A stretch of DNA of 64,000 nucleotides from Pithys albifrons albifrons (Eukaryota > Chordata > Aves > Passeriformes > Thamnophilidae): assembly GCF_047495875.1 (NCBI RefSeq), contig NC_092463.1:21255224-21319223 (forward strand), in the 5' to 3' direction. This document shows positions 1 through 12,500 of this stretch, piece after piece (position 1 is the stretch's first letter; every line of letters begins with the position of its first letter). The notes beneath the pieces were generated by a model. It saw only the letters and a program-made list of their open reading frames with translations. It ran no database searches and was not told the DNA's origin. The translations under genes and the position numbers were made by a program.

Positions 1-2
1 GA

Positions 3-239
3 AATATCCGAAAGCACGGGGCTGAACTTGTGATTGATTCTCAGCTCTGTTACAGGCTGGCTGTGATGGGTTGCATAGCAACTCCTCTCTACAAAATTGA
101 CTCTTCTGTTCAAAGACAGTCAAAGAACTTCAGGGTGTTTTTCCTGTTCTTCCCTTCAGCTTCTAGTGTACAGCTTCTGAAATCCCACCAGCAAGAAATC
201 CAAGAAAACCAAGCTGAAGGAGTGCTGACATGTTACTAA
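3..239 (+). other. Open frame at left edge, unproven 3' coding end
   Basis: An open frame runs from base 3 without a stop for 78 codons to TAA at 237-239. I do not recognise the peptide. From synteny, the human neighbour beyond GTF2A1 is STON2, whose 3' end would point this way, so a terminal exon of an upstream gene is conceivable. The frame is short, no splice acceptor is visible inside the window, and no family motif is apparent. Chance is the simplest explanation. Confidence 0.12.
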
Positions 240-3200
240 GGAAGTGTGAGAATGTTTTGTGAAAGGAATGGTTGAGAGATTTCCTACTCTCACCTGCAGG
301 CTTAGTGTCGGAATTTTTGCCTATTGTCCCCCAGCCCATGGAAACACAAATAAATAATACAAATAATGAAAGTTATGCTGTACTCCTTAAGGAGGGAAGA
401 AAATAAAATTCATAGAATTTTCCATCTCTGTTGAATTCTTAAACTATTCAACCTCTGTCTTCCTTCAGCCACAAAATATTCCATGCCCCAGAAACTGAAA
501 TATAAACATATTTGAGGTTTCTGGATTTACTTAATTTCTCTAGAACTTCATAATTATTTTTTTTAATTCAGAATCAATGAATGAAAGAAGAACTATGGAC
601 CTGACTCTAATCTTTCTTATGTAGTTAGCTGTACACAGGAAGTACTTCTTCCAATCCTCATGGAGTTAAGCAGGAAAAACTGGAAAAGTGTTCTGGTTCA
701 TATGAAAGTCATTTTAATCCATTCTGATCTCCAGACAGCATTTTTCAGATGTACCTGCCACTGAATTTTCAAGAGTTTATCATGAACATCTCACCCAGGA
801 TTTCAAAAGATCTTTAGAAAACCTAGTGTTGGTGTCACCAGGTGTCACAACTGAATTCTTTTTCAGTCCAGCACCATTATGACCACTGAGCATTTGAACA
901 CTGGGATCCTAAGTGCCCTTAGTGAGGCTTCCACTGTTCTTTATTGATTAAACAGTGACAATTTTTCAGTGTTAGACACTGTCACATATGAACTTTATGT
1001 ACATGAACCACGTACTCTTCATTCGTATGAATATAGCAGTAATCTGGACAGACTGTTGATGAGAATGAGGGATAAAAATCTGAGGTATGTGAGTTTGAGA
1101 GTAGCTGAAATCATTTAGATATAAGATATGCCTGTAGTGGGGTTGTTTTTTCTTTTTTTTTTAAATCCTGCAGAAAAATCTCTTTAACTAGTTTCAGATT
1201 AATACTTCTTTTGAGAAAGATGCAATCACCGTCCTTTGGTTTATTTGAAAGCTTTGTAGTACCCAAACACTCCATGCAGGAAATGTGCCTTCAAGGTAAG
1301 CATACATTTACTCCCTGAAGCTATTCTCACTTTCAGCCCTCTTGCTATTTCTCATTATGGTTTTGTTTAATTTTTGTACTGTGGTAAGACTTGAGGTATT
1401 GTATAGAATTTTGCCTGGAAAAGTAAAGTGTCTTATAGGGGTAAAGATAAACAACATCTCCAGGCAGCTGAGCTTATTTTAGTTAATGCCTCTTACATTT
1501 ATTAACTATGGGCACTCTGCTAGAAAGGGAAAATGGGTGAATTCAGCTGATAAATGCTATAACTGACTTATGTTGGGTTTGTTATTTTATTTAGACTCAA
1601 ATTTAGTCATCCTATGAAGGAGATACAGCAGTGTCATCAGAAACGCAGCAGAAATAATTTTCCTGTTCTGGTGCATCACTGGCTGATATATTTACTTGAT
1701 AGGACATTCAAGACCTGTTGTTCTATCTGTCCACATTATTTAGTAGCTCCTAAAACTTCCCCTTGAACATTGACTTCCCAGGATAGAGATCAATTGCATG
1801 CAAAAGAGCATGAAAGCAAGAGGAAAAGGTGTACAAAGTTCAGCCTGGAGGTACTTCCTCTGTTACCTGCATAAAATTTTCAGTAATTTCCTTGGCCTTT
1901 GAGTGCACTAATCAAGCCCTTGATAGGTCACCTCTGTTACAGGTGGTGTAAACTTTCTGTCAGTGACTCTTAGCAGTTTGTGTTTATAGCTATATTCATC
2001 TCCAGAACTGGCTAGCACAAGAATTTGCAGCACGCAAGAGATCACTGATGGATGAAGTACTCACTGTCTTCTGCCATTAAAGTTAAATCTACATCATGAC
2101 ATATCTGAGATACAAAATTTTGTGTGATAACAGGCACAACTGTTCCTAACCTTCCTGTTCTGCTTAGCCAGCCAACCAGCCACACATCCATCCTTCCACC
2201 CTCCCATCCGTCCTACCTTCCCTCCCTCTCACCATCTCTCTCATACTTGCAATTCATTCTTTGCACTATTGACATTGATTGGCTTGATTATTATTTTGTA
2301 ACATGTTTTTACCTTTTTGTTTTGTAAAATAAGTAAGTCTATACACTGGCTAACTTCGTAGAAGTGGTTTATTTTTTTTTCTTTTTATTTGATCAGTTGA
2401 AATGGGATGTCATGTTTTGTTTAAACTATGTGAAAACTTAAAAATAAATGTTAAGATGAAACAGCATATCCACATTTTCACTGTGAAATTGAAGTTGTAT
2501 GTGTTGTATATTCTGATAAATCAAAGGTCTTGAATTCAGAAGAAGAAAAAGGGATGTTTTTTAAATGACACAAAGAACAATATATATTAGAAGAAATGGG
2601 ACTACATACAGTGAAGAGATTATTTCATTTGATCATCCAGGTTGACTGGTACTCTGCAAAGGAAATGGAGCAGGCCTAGAGCTTGAGCCACGTAACAGAT
2701 GTGGGGAACAGTACTGACATAATATGGAAGCTGGTCCAACATTTGAACAAAACCATCCTGAAACAAAGTAATGAGGATTGAAGCTTCTGCTCAGTAGTTT
2801 CTTCTGTTCTTTGATCACTAAAGCCAGGAGTACATGAAAGGCTGGTGTGATCAGAACATCTATTTACAAAGCAAGTATAAGGATGTGCTCTAAAGTACTT
2901 CAGGAGTTCTCTGCTGTGATTCTCTGTGTTCTTTCAAATTTGATTTAGCCATGTATCATTTCATACATCTTTCCACTTCTCTCAGAGTCACTGAGACCCA
3001 CTTCAGTCTGCTGTTTTTATCAAAAGCATTCCCTGTATCAAACTGAAGAGCTGGGCGCTCTCTTGACCAAAGAAAATCCAATACCCGTCATAAGTGCTGT
3101 TCAGATTATTGCTCTGAGATCAGCACATTAGCCATAGCAAGCCTCAGTACAACTGACAGTAATGCAACCATTTTACAGTATCAGAAATTGGAGGTACACA

Positions 3201-6200
3201 GGGAATGATGCGTCATGTTCATTGTTCCACAGTAAATCAGGTCAGCCAGGCGACATAAGGAAAGTTTAAAAAGATTCAAGGTCTGTTAGTAATAACAGTT
3301 CATTTACTATAATTCAGATATTCAGTCACACTTGGAAATTATACTGTAAAATTGAGAGCGTAGGATTATGTTTACCATGATAGCTTGCTAATAGACAAAA
3401 TGTTTTTAAAAAGAAAGAGTTACAAAAATGAAAGTTTGAAACCAGGGAGCTCAAAGATCCTTGTCAAAAGTGCAGTTCTTAGGGACAAGCCAAAATAACA
3501 CCCTACAAGAGACGGAGAAGTCAGAGTGCCAGTGCAATATGTACCCAAACAAAAGACATCACTAGAGTGAGATAGCACCATTTGGAGAGAAAAAAAACAC
3601 CACAGTTTTCTTTCATTGCTCTTAGTTGCCATGATTGCCCTTACCATTTAGTCCAGATATATTGTGTGTGTGTGGCTCGGCTTCGCGAACGAAGATTTGG
3701 GAAGGGCTGTCCCCACGTGGGTGTGCCCTTCCAGCCTGTGCAGTGGATTTTAGGTGAGGCTCAGCGAGATATATTGCAGATTTGTGAGTAAGACAAAAAT
3801 GTTGAAAGTCAGCTGAGGTAAAGCAAAAGATGGAGGAGTATTCCTCTGTTTCAGCTTAGGTGCAAGTCTAGGTCACAGCAGATGTGTCCAAAACATGAAG
3901 TGCACCAATCATAGAACAAACTCCTGTCCTTTTAGTCACAATATCAGAAGCCTAACAGCAACTGCTCTGTATAAAAAAGTAATGGAAATAGTATTTTATA
4001 CACCAGCTATGAAAGATGTTTTTCTTAATCCTGAATAACAGGACCACAAAGCCTGATGGAAAGGTGTGACTATACCAGTGCCTGCAGTAGCTCTCAGGTG
4101 CTGCAGCAAGTGGCACACACATGCTGCGGTTAAGGGGGCCTGGGCAGACTGGTCCTTCCCTGGCCAGCGCCTTCTGCAGTCCCTCAGTTGTTACTACCCC
4201 ACAGGCTGTAGATAAACTGGATGCAAGCAGCTCAGCCTAGAGAGCTTCTGAGGGAAAAGGATAAATACAGAGTGAATATAGCTGAAAATAACTTCCTAAA
4301 TTGAGAGACTTTTTTGTAAAGATTTCTCTGATTCATGACTGAAAAGGAGAGCTCAATTTCTCTATGAAAGCAAAGAAAATTGTTAGGGCATAGTCAGTTC
4401 AGCAATTGTACAAATACAGAGTAGTCAGATTAAAAGGGAATGAAATGGGAAAACCTCGTGTCAGTGTGCAGATGCAGGCAGAACTATGGAGCAGAGTTCT
4501 GAGTACAGGTCCAGAAAAACAAAAGCAAAATTGCAGACAGTTTTCAACTGAGATTAATACAGTTCAACTGCTATGGCATTCCTATCCTCATCTCCATTTT
4601 ATCAAAATCTTGCTTCTCACTGCATCAGTCAGCAGGGGTTTTTGTTTTTCCCAAGCTGTTACAGGTATCCTTTGCCCTGGCAGTCAAGAAGTGACAGTTG
4701 GTGTGAGAGGAAAACCCAGGTGAGTGCGGGTGACAAATGAGGATATGCTGAAGTTACAGTCTCAGCAGAGGAAAATGTGTGCTAATACCTCATGAAGTCC
4801 TGTGACCAGTCAGGAACAAGGCCAAAAAGATGTAACTTGAGGAGTCCCAGTCTACAAACACTGACCCCAGAAGCAAAGGAAACAATAGTTTAAAAATCAA
4901 TATTCCAGTTTTGCCAGCCAAACCTACTACTCCCATCTGGTCAGCCCCCATGCAGATGCCTCATTCTGGAGGTACCAAAATTCCCAGAAGCTCTCATAAA
5001 TTTGCATGAAAGATGTCTGCAGGCACCAATTGTTCTGTGTGTGCCTCAAACTACCACAGTTCTATACAGTGAAGTCCAGCTTGCATTTTCAAGCCATGCA
5101 TTCTCCCATTCTCTCTCTCTCTTGAGGATTCTGACCTGCCGCTGTGCTCAGAATGAGTATTGTGTTCTATAAATCTTTGCACTGGTCAGAACACTGCACT
5201 GCTGGGAAGCAAGTGGGTTTGATGTCCCCTTCTCCTCTTTGTTTGAGTCTACCTAGACAGTTGAAACAGAGGTAGAGCCAATTCAAGACCGAAAAGAAGG
5301 ACTGAAGATTTTGAGTACTTAGAGTACTGACCAGGTTTGTCAATCCTTGACTGCAGTTTCTGAAATTCTGTTGAGTATATTATGGAAGTTGTCCCAGGAG
5401 CTGGAATTAGACACAAGACATACCCTCTCCCTCCATACAAATTGCTTTTTGTGCCAAGCTCACTGAATCTAGAAGACCTGTTGCCCATTGAAGATACTTA
5501 ATAGGATAATAGCACCATTTGAGGATAGTGCCTTATTTGTTTGCTGAGGTGCAATGAAAATGGAAGTGTTTAAATATGTCCTTGTGCTGTATTTGGTAAG
5601 AAAAAAATTGTTATAAAAAAATTCCTTCCTGCAACAAAATGATCCTTTTGTATTAGAGCCTGACAAGAATACAACTGTATGCCTTTGAAGGACAGGGACA
5701 GTTTTCCTTCCCATCTACAAAAACACACATGAAAATCAGTTTCAATCTCTCCTGAAATAGTGTCCAACCTACCTAATTTTTAGGTTTACAAAAAGGATGT
5801 ATTAGTTACAAATTTTTGGCTTACATTAATCATGTAATGATTACTATGCATTGTGAGCCAACTTTTATAGAAGTTACAGCCAATGGTCATTGCTCTCCAT
5901 GTGAGGCCCACCGCACAATTGTAGCTCAAAGCAGGAAAATTTTAGAACATATTTCTCTGACTTATTTTCCTCTGGGGTTACTGTACTGACATAGGAGTTC
6001 TGCCTCCCTCTTGTGGCTACATCTTTTACTTTCGACTTTGAAAAGAAACATTTACAGTGCAGCCACAGAGTTCATGATAGTTACCTTCCTGATACAACTC
6101 CTCCTCGAGTTCAACAAAAAAGCCCCATTATTTCAGGAATCTCCCACTCAAAAAAGTGCATACCTAAGGAAGAGATTCTTTTTCACATTCATGAGGGAAC

Positions 6201-7502
6201 AACTGAACGTGTGATAAAATCAGTGGTAATTCATGCTGGTTACATTTTGTAATTGAGTCTGAATGTTTGGATTCAAGTCAGCCAAATGTACAAGCTCCAC
6301 CTTGGAGTTACTAAGACATAACCCAGGGGATGTGATATTTTTGAGTAGAGAAAAATCTCATTGCCTCTACATTTTAGGATATCACTTTGCTCTTTCCTAT
6401 CACCTGCCATTTAAATATCATATCTTTCTCAAACATTAGGAAACCAAGCTATCTGAAGAATTAAATAAAGCACTGTACCTCTCAGATTATAAGAAAACCA
6501 TTAAGTCACTGCCTTGGAATGATAGAATCACAGCAGAATGCAGATCTAGTGTCCCTCCAGTTTCCCTAAACACAAAGAACATCTTCTCCCTTCAAGGTCC
6601 TTAGCAGACTTACACCATTTGTTGGGTGATTTACCCTGAGTGTGCCTGCTCTGTGCCCTTCTTCGTTCCTTTGTAATTTACACTGATATCAATATTGCAC
6701 ATTTCCTGACACAAGATTCAGAAAGAGATGTGAATTGTGTCTTGAAAGCCATAGCTGGAAACTGGGCAGGAGGGATTTGGAAATTGCAGCAGAAGTCTAC
6801 AGTAATGGAAAGAGAATATGCTGGTCATCTTGATTTGTCAGGTCTAAGACAAAGTTACTGTATAGTTCTATGCCACTGTTAGTTGGTTGCATCCTCCATC
6901 TTCATCTCCAATTTCATCATCTCCAATTTCATCTGTCTTTGGCAACAGGACAAGGAACTTGCTTTGACCCTCATAGGTACTCATACGTTTATGTAACTGT
7001 CCAAGTGATGTGGATAGAGATATCATCACTTTGGCTTTGAAGGTACTCTAATCTGCTTCACATTAGGTGATACCCATCAGCACCTCCTTGACAGCTGGCC
7101 ACATTCATGGGTGCTGAGCTCAACCGAGCTCAGAGTACAGGCTGTGCCAGGGGCTGGCTGCAGTGACAGCTAGAATTTCTTGGGAGAAATCATCCTTGGA
7201 GCCTACAGCCCACATCCAATAAAAGCAGCCTAGTGTTATAACAGTGTGTCTGGATCTGAACAGATGGGTGAGAGCACAGAGCAGTCCTTCCAGCACAAAT
7301 GCAGCTGCCTGAAAACTTTGTAAACTGGAAGATGTTTCCTGCTCAGCAGGTGCTCTCCCTGTACCATAGAACAGTGCAAACAACACTGCAGGTATAGGAG
7401 GTGTGATGGGATGCCTCACTAAAAATCTTTCCTTTTGACAGACACAGCTGTGCTTACTACTAATCTGCCTGCTGTCTCTCTGGAGAAACGAGATGGCTGA
7501 TG
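240..7502. other. Intergenic DNA, no gene recognised
   Basis: This is AT-rich sequence with stops in all frames and only short open frames without recognisable domains. I saw no CR1 or LTR that I could name. The only compositional departure is a CpG-dense patch near 3,675-3,790. Confidence 0.55.
3672..3792 (+). other. CpG-dense patch in AT-rich DNA
   Basis: About 120 bases carry several CpGs, including a TTCGCGAA-type palindrome near 3,682-3,689, an island of GC in otherwise CpG-poor flanks. One + frame stays open across it to the stop at 3,789-3,791. I do not recognise the peptide. It could be a fragment of an old retrocopy, a small regulatory element or chance. Confidence 0.25.
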
Positions 7503-7704
7503 ACAGGAGCCTGTTTGGCAGATCTAGGAAGACTTGTGGTGGAAGATGATGCTTAAGATGGAAAAACTATCCTTCATCCAAAGCAGCAAGGCAGAGAGAA
7601 GGAGCAAGCAGCGGAGGGAAAATGTGAACTCCAGTCACATAAGGGCAGCTTCTCATTTTTTTACATGCTTGCAGGTGTCAAAATCTTGGTATGCCAAAGA
7701 CTCC
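7503..7704 (+). repeat. 202-bp direct repeat, copy 1
   Basis: This 202-bp segment recurs at 8,038-8,239 with an offset of exactly 535 bp. I count two mismatches (a G/T near 7,527 and a C/T near 7,612). Copy 1 is followed immediately by an LTR-like insert, while copy 2 continues into unrelated sequence. Copy 2 therefore looks like the empty version of the site where copy 1 carries the insert. Confidence 0.9.
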
Positions 7705-8037
7705 TGTAACCGAGGGAGACGGGTTTTTGGACCTGAGAGACGACTCCACAGGGTTAGCAGCAACAGGCCACTTTATTCATACGCACACACACTAATATAC
7801 ATCTTTAAGACTGTAACCTTCCGCAGGTGATGACACTTTGGCACTGATTATTGGCTAACAATGCTGTTTACATTACAAAGCCTCTCATAATTGGCTGACC
7901 ATGCACATCTGCTGAGAAAGTCGGCAGCAGCCATTTCTGATTTCATTAACTAGTTCTTAAGGCTACAGCACTAATTTACATAGGCAGTTCAGCATATGGC
8001 TTGCTTTTTAGGTGAAATACCATATGAAATTCCAACA
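7705..8037 (-). mobile_element. Probable solo LTR between two repeat copies
   Basis: A 333-bp segment starts TGTAAC and ends CCAACA, giving LTR-style TG...CA termini on either strand. Read on the minus strand it starts TGTTGGAA. It has an AATAAA (a TTTATT on the + strand near 7,773) about 65 bases before its 3' end, as expected for the R/U5 part of an LTR. No gag, pol or env coding is present. The family is not recognised with certainty. The right end is ambiguous by three bases because ACA is repeated at the junction. Confidence 0.55.
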
Positions 8038-8239
8038 ACAGGAGCCTGTTTGGCAGATCTAGTAAGACTTGTGGTGGAAGATGATGCTTAAGATGGAAAA
8101 ACTATCCTTCATCCAAAGCAGCAAGGCAGAGAGAAGGAGCAAGCAGTGGAGGGAAAATGTGAACTCCAGTCACATAAGGGCAGCTTCTCATTTTTTTACA
8201 TGCTTGCAGGTGTCAAAATCTTGGTATGCCAAAGACTCC
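8038..8239 (+). repeat. 202-bp direct repeat, copy 2
   Basis: This is the second copy of the 7,503-7,704 segment. It lacks the LTR-like insert and continues into sequence beginning CAGGTTATAC. The near identity indicates either a recent duplication or an assembly artefact that retained two haplotypes. Confidence 0.9.
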
Positions 8240-8638
8240 CAGGTTATACATCAGTTACCATGAAGGCTGGAGCAGAGAGGAGGAGCTCTGGAAATGGGTC
8301 ACAGGTTAGGAATGGCAATAAATGCCTAGGGTCCTATAGCTCCATTACAGGATGAGCTGGGCTGGCTCATTCCTGCTGTTTTCCTTTCTCTCAAAGCCAG
8401 GGACTCCAGCTGCCCAGCAGTTCTCACACTAGTACAGCTTTGCAATTAGATAATTAGCCACAGAATGACAACTCCACATTAACTGCTCATAAGCCATAGG
8501 TTGGCTCCAGCTGAGTTACTGTTCGTCACTGGGAAGACTGAACTCAGCCAAAACTGAACTGCAGTTGTTTCCTGCAAATTCCACTTAGTCCTGTGAAAAA
8601 CAACCCTAGGACTCACCAAGGGGAAAAAGAAAAATAAA

Positions 8639-8670
8639 GGGGGGGAAGGGGGGAGGGGGGACAGGCAGGG
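8639..8670 (+). other. G-quadruplex-prone tract
   Basis: Four G-runs (7, 6, 6 and 3 bases) lie within about 32 bases, with loops of 2, 1 and 7 bases. This satisfies the usual G3+N1-7 rule. It lies in a purine-rich stretch, 8,620-8,740, with G on the + strand. Confidence 0.6.
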
Positions 8671-9512
8671 ACAGAAAGAGAGGAGTGGGGAAAAGGGAAA
8701 AAACAAATACCAGGAAAAAAGAGAAAAAAGATTTGGCTTCTCTGCCTGATGCCTCATGCTGGGCCCCCTGAACGGGCTGCAAAATGTAGGACATATCAAT
8801 GGGTTTTCCATGACAGCTGTAGACAACTTGTTCTGTGAGATTCTCAGCAACTCAGGGGTTTGGAAGCTTGAGTGGTTTGTAAGGCCCCTCACTTGGGCAC
8901 AAAGGAACAGACATATTAAATGGGAGGCAGGGAGCATCCACAGTGGGGCAAACCTGCCTTGCACAAAAGCATGTTTAGTGGACACATGAACATGTGGCTG
9001 AGGGACAAACCACTGAGTAAAGCACACCACGGCACATCTCTGCTTGGTGGCTGCAGCCTCTGGGCTGTCTCCCACTCTGCCAGCCGTGTCAGGGAAGCTG
9101 AGGCTATGCAAACATGCACGCTCCCAAAGGAATCACAGGGTTATCACGCACACAGACTAGCATCATGTCATAATTATACACTGCATATTTGTATTCTGGC
9201 ATACCCCAGGGGAAGTACTTTATCCTAAGTCACCACGTGGAGCCTGAGGTATGTAATGCTTCTGAAGGCACACTATATAGACCACTCTGAAAATGCGTTT
9301 CTGTGAATGTTTCACTGTCATGCTTGTATATATTAGGAATAACTTTGTTGAAGTTAATTCATTTCTGCTATGGATCTTTGCACGTCATAGCTGCTGGCTG
9401 GAATATATAGCAGTAATCAGTAAAAACATCAGCATGCTAGATGAAGCTCTGCTTAGTATCAGTAAAGTAGGGCACTGTCTGTAAGGAGACTAATTGGTAT
9501 TTTATGTCTGTT

Positions 9513-9531
9513 GGGGTTTGGGGGGGTTGGG
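9513..9531 (+). other. G-quadruplex-prone G/T tract
   Basis: G-runs of 4, 7 and 3 bases are separated by T3 and T2 and followed by a T-run of about 14 bases. The 7-base run can supply two G3 blocks, giving four in total. It is a simple G/T-rich low-complexity tract of the kind scattered through this window. Confidence 0.45.
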
Positions 9532-12500
9532 TTTTTTTTTTTTTTGTTATCTGATTTCTTTGTTGCTTGGCTTCACGGATTAGAGGCAGTAATATTTTGG
9601 CTGTTGTCGGAACCTCCTCGCTGCTGAGTAGCTGTGATTCATAACAGTCACAGTCTGAGTGATTAACATTACCACCTAAAAAGCACTTCAGCAAGGTAGT
9701 AATGCAGAATGTGTAACTCAAAGGCACTCCTTTAGCTCACATCCTTTCAGAGAAGCTCTAACCTTCAGAATTTTAGGGACATTTTTTAGCTATTTAAGAA
9801 TCGGTACTCTGTATCAAATTATGAATCATTTAGTTTGCGAAGACTTAAGCGTTCATCAGGTCAAACATGCATACACGTGCTAAAAATGAAGGGGTGGTCT
9901 GTGCCCTAAGATCAGTAATCTTCCTCCTACAAGCATTAGAGCTTGCTTACAGCAAACGAGGTGTGCATTTTAGTAATGCCCAATTCTTCTTCAATAAAGG
10001 AAGCCTGGAGACTTTTCTACATGACAAAGCATTTGGCAACAATGTTGTTTTGAAGCATTTCCTCCTCTGGTCACTTATTTTACTCCTGTCAGCTCTTTCA
10101 GTCGCAGTAACGCGTCTTTTATAGGGTTGCCCTATGAACCAGATCAGGAAACTGATCCAGGTTAAAAATTAGCCAGCACAGGGAAAGGAAAAAAAAACAA
10201 AAAACAGAGGCACACCAAGGAACTGGCACAACTGCAAAAGCAGAGCGTGGTGGCTCAGGAACAGAACGAACACACAGTGGTATGGGAAGGAAGTATGAAT
10301 GCCTGAAATCCTCATTATCACTGAATGCTTGAGGGTCGTGGGAAAGACAGGGTCAGTATCTCAATTAAGTTTTGCCTTTAAATTAAGTGTAGTTTTGTGA
10401 ACCAGAAACATGAAAAAAACCAAACTCTGATCCACAAATCCATGACAGCAAAAACCTCTGCTAAGGTGTAAATGCAGCACATGGCAACAGTCTGGAAAAG
10501 AGCAACTTACCTCCTTCAGCTGTAGCTGATCATTCCCTAGAAACAGCTGTTATAAAGGCCATGGTGCACAGGTGTGAAATTATTTGGGGGGAGGGAGACT
10601 AAGGAAAGTCAATTCCCTAAGGAGAGGAGGCACAAGGGGTCCTACAAAAGGAATAGTTTTGCAAAATCTGATATGGAGTTTGTGTAGAAATCAGAGAGGG
10701 AATGAGGATTCTGCTAGAGGAGAAATCCTGGTGTTGAGAGGAGAGGGTGCAGCAGATAGTGGCAGCTTTAGAAGAAAGCCTTTCAGCAGTCCCCTGGTTT
10801 TTGTGCTGCTGTTCTTCAGTGTTTGAAGGTCTGAGAGGTCTGCTGAAGACAGATGGGGACAGAAGGAGTTACAGTAATGAATAGTAGCTGGTGATATGCT
10901 AATGTGGTTTTCTGTGATGGTGCAACTTGGGTGTTGTGTTTTGGGGAGGGAAGATGGCTTTCTAATGTTGGTAGCTATGTGGCTCTGACTGTATAACTAA
11001 GCACATAGTTTTATTGTCCCTTTTAGACATGCCCTGATGAGAAAGGTGTATGTACAAGCAGTTTTCAAACAGTATGCATATTCTGACAGTTAACAATCTA
11101 TATTAAAGAGAAATTATTTGTGTTTCTTACCTTGCTTCAGTAAGCGCTTGGTAAGAGCAGAGCAAGCCTGAGACTCTAAATCTCTAATCATGAAATAAAA
11201 GCTCAGTGTGTAGCAAGATTTTCTTGAAGGCCATGCTGGCTCTAGCACTTCAAGATGAGACTTTTCTGAAACATTTTCTGCCCTCTGCAAGGTCATGAGA
11301 AACAAACTATATTGCTGTAGGGTGACAAGGTTTGGCGCTCTGTGGGCTGTGGGGAGGGCTGTTGAATTGGGCATATATAAGACCCTTAAAACTGGTGTTA
11401 GTGTGCTTTGGTGAGGCACATTGCTGTGCTTCAAATTCTAGATATGAGAGTAAATACAACTAGAATGATAGAGGTGCCTTGTAATAAGGGTGGTGTGAGC
11501 TACTACATTCCATTTCTGCTTTGCTGAAAAAACTTCTTTGGAAAGCCTGTTGCTGAAAGCAAGAGGAACATGTTTACTGGATTCTGTTTTCAGCTACTAG
11601 ATCATGGTGAGCAGACTGGTTAGGAGAATGTCACTCAATATATACTTCATATAATTTAATTAAGGAATTTTTATGCAGTACCTGAACACTGAAACTCATA
11701 TCACATAAGTTTTGTTATGTGTCAGCATCTCTTCTGACTCTTGAGGGCTGGTTGCATCCAGAAAAGCTACAGTATGATGTGTCTACTGTTCACTTCTGCC
11801 TGTGCCCAACATTTTGGAATGTGGCTTTATCTCTGTATGGACACTTAAAAAAAAACAACTAAACAAAAAGAACATAAAAAACCCACCTACTCACAAACAA
11901 ACAAGAAAAGTTTCTCAAATTTTATTTAAAGTTATATTCTCCCTTTGGTACAGTGAATGGAAACAGTGACAGACTCTTAGAGACAGCGGTGAAAATAAGC
12001 TCTAATTTCACAATGTGTAAGTGTAACTTTGAGAAGCAATTTTCCTTATTAACAATTTTAGACTGTCTTAATTCTGTGTATGTTCCTGTTTTATCCTTTA
12101 ACATGTCCTATTTCAATTTAAAGTTAAATCTGTATATCATTTTTCTGGGAAACTGTCATTTCAGAGACTGGGTTAAAAGGTTTACGTTCTTGATTAATAG
12201 CACTACTGTGTTGCCAAAGCCTTCTCAAAAGTGTTCAGTGGCTTAGGTTGTTTTTAAGGAAAGAGTGTGATATACTGGGTGAAAACTGTATGTTGTCTTC
12301 ATGCCTGAAGTGGGAGACTTTGCCAGCACAACTAGAACAGCAGATTGGTAATGTGGACAAGACAATGATGATGAAACTGGAAGGTGTGCTGACAGTAAGC
12401 CTCATTCTGTCATGTGTTAAGATTTAGACTCCTGTAATATAGTTTAAACCAATTTTTTTTGTTTGCTAAACCACCCCCACCCCTGGGGCAAAGGGAACCA

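Noticed and set aside
8479..9111. 210-codon minus-strand open frame
   Set aside because: It crosses the purine tract (giving Pro/Phe/Leu-rich low complexity), has no recognisable domain and shows no splice or family support.
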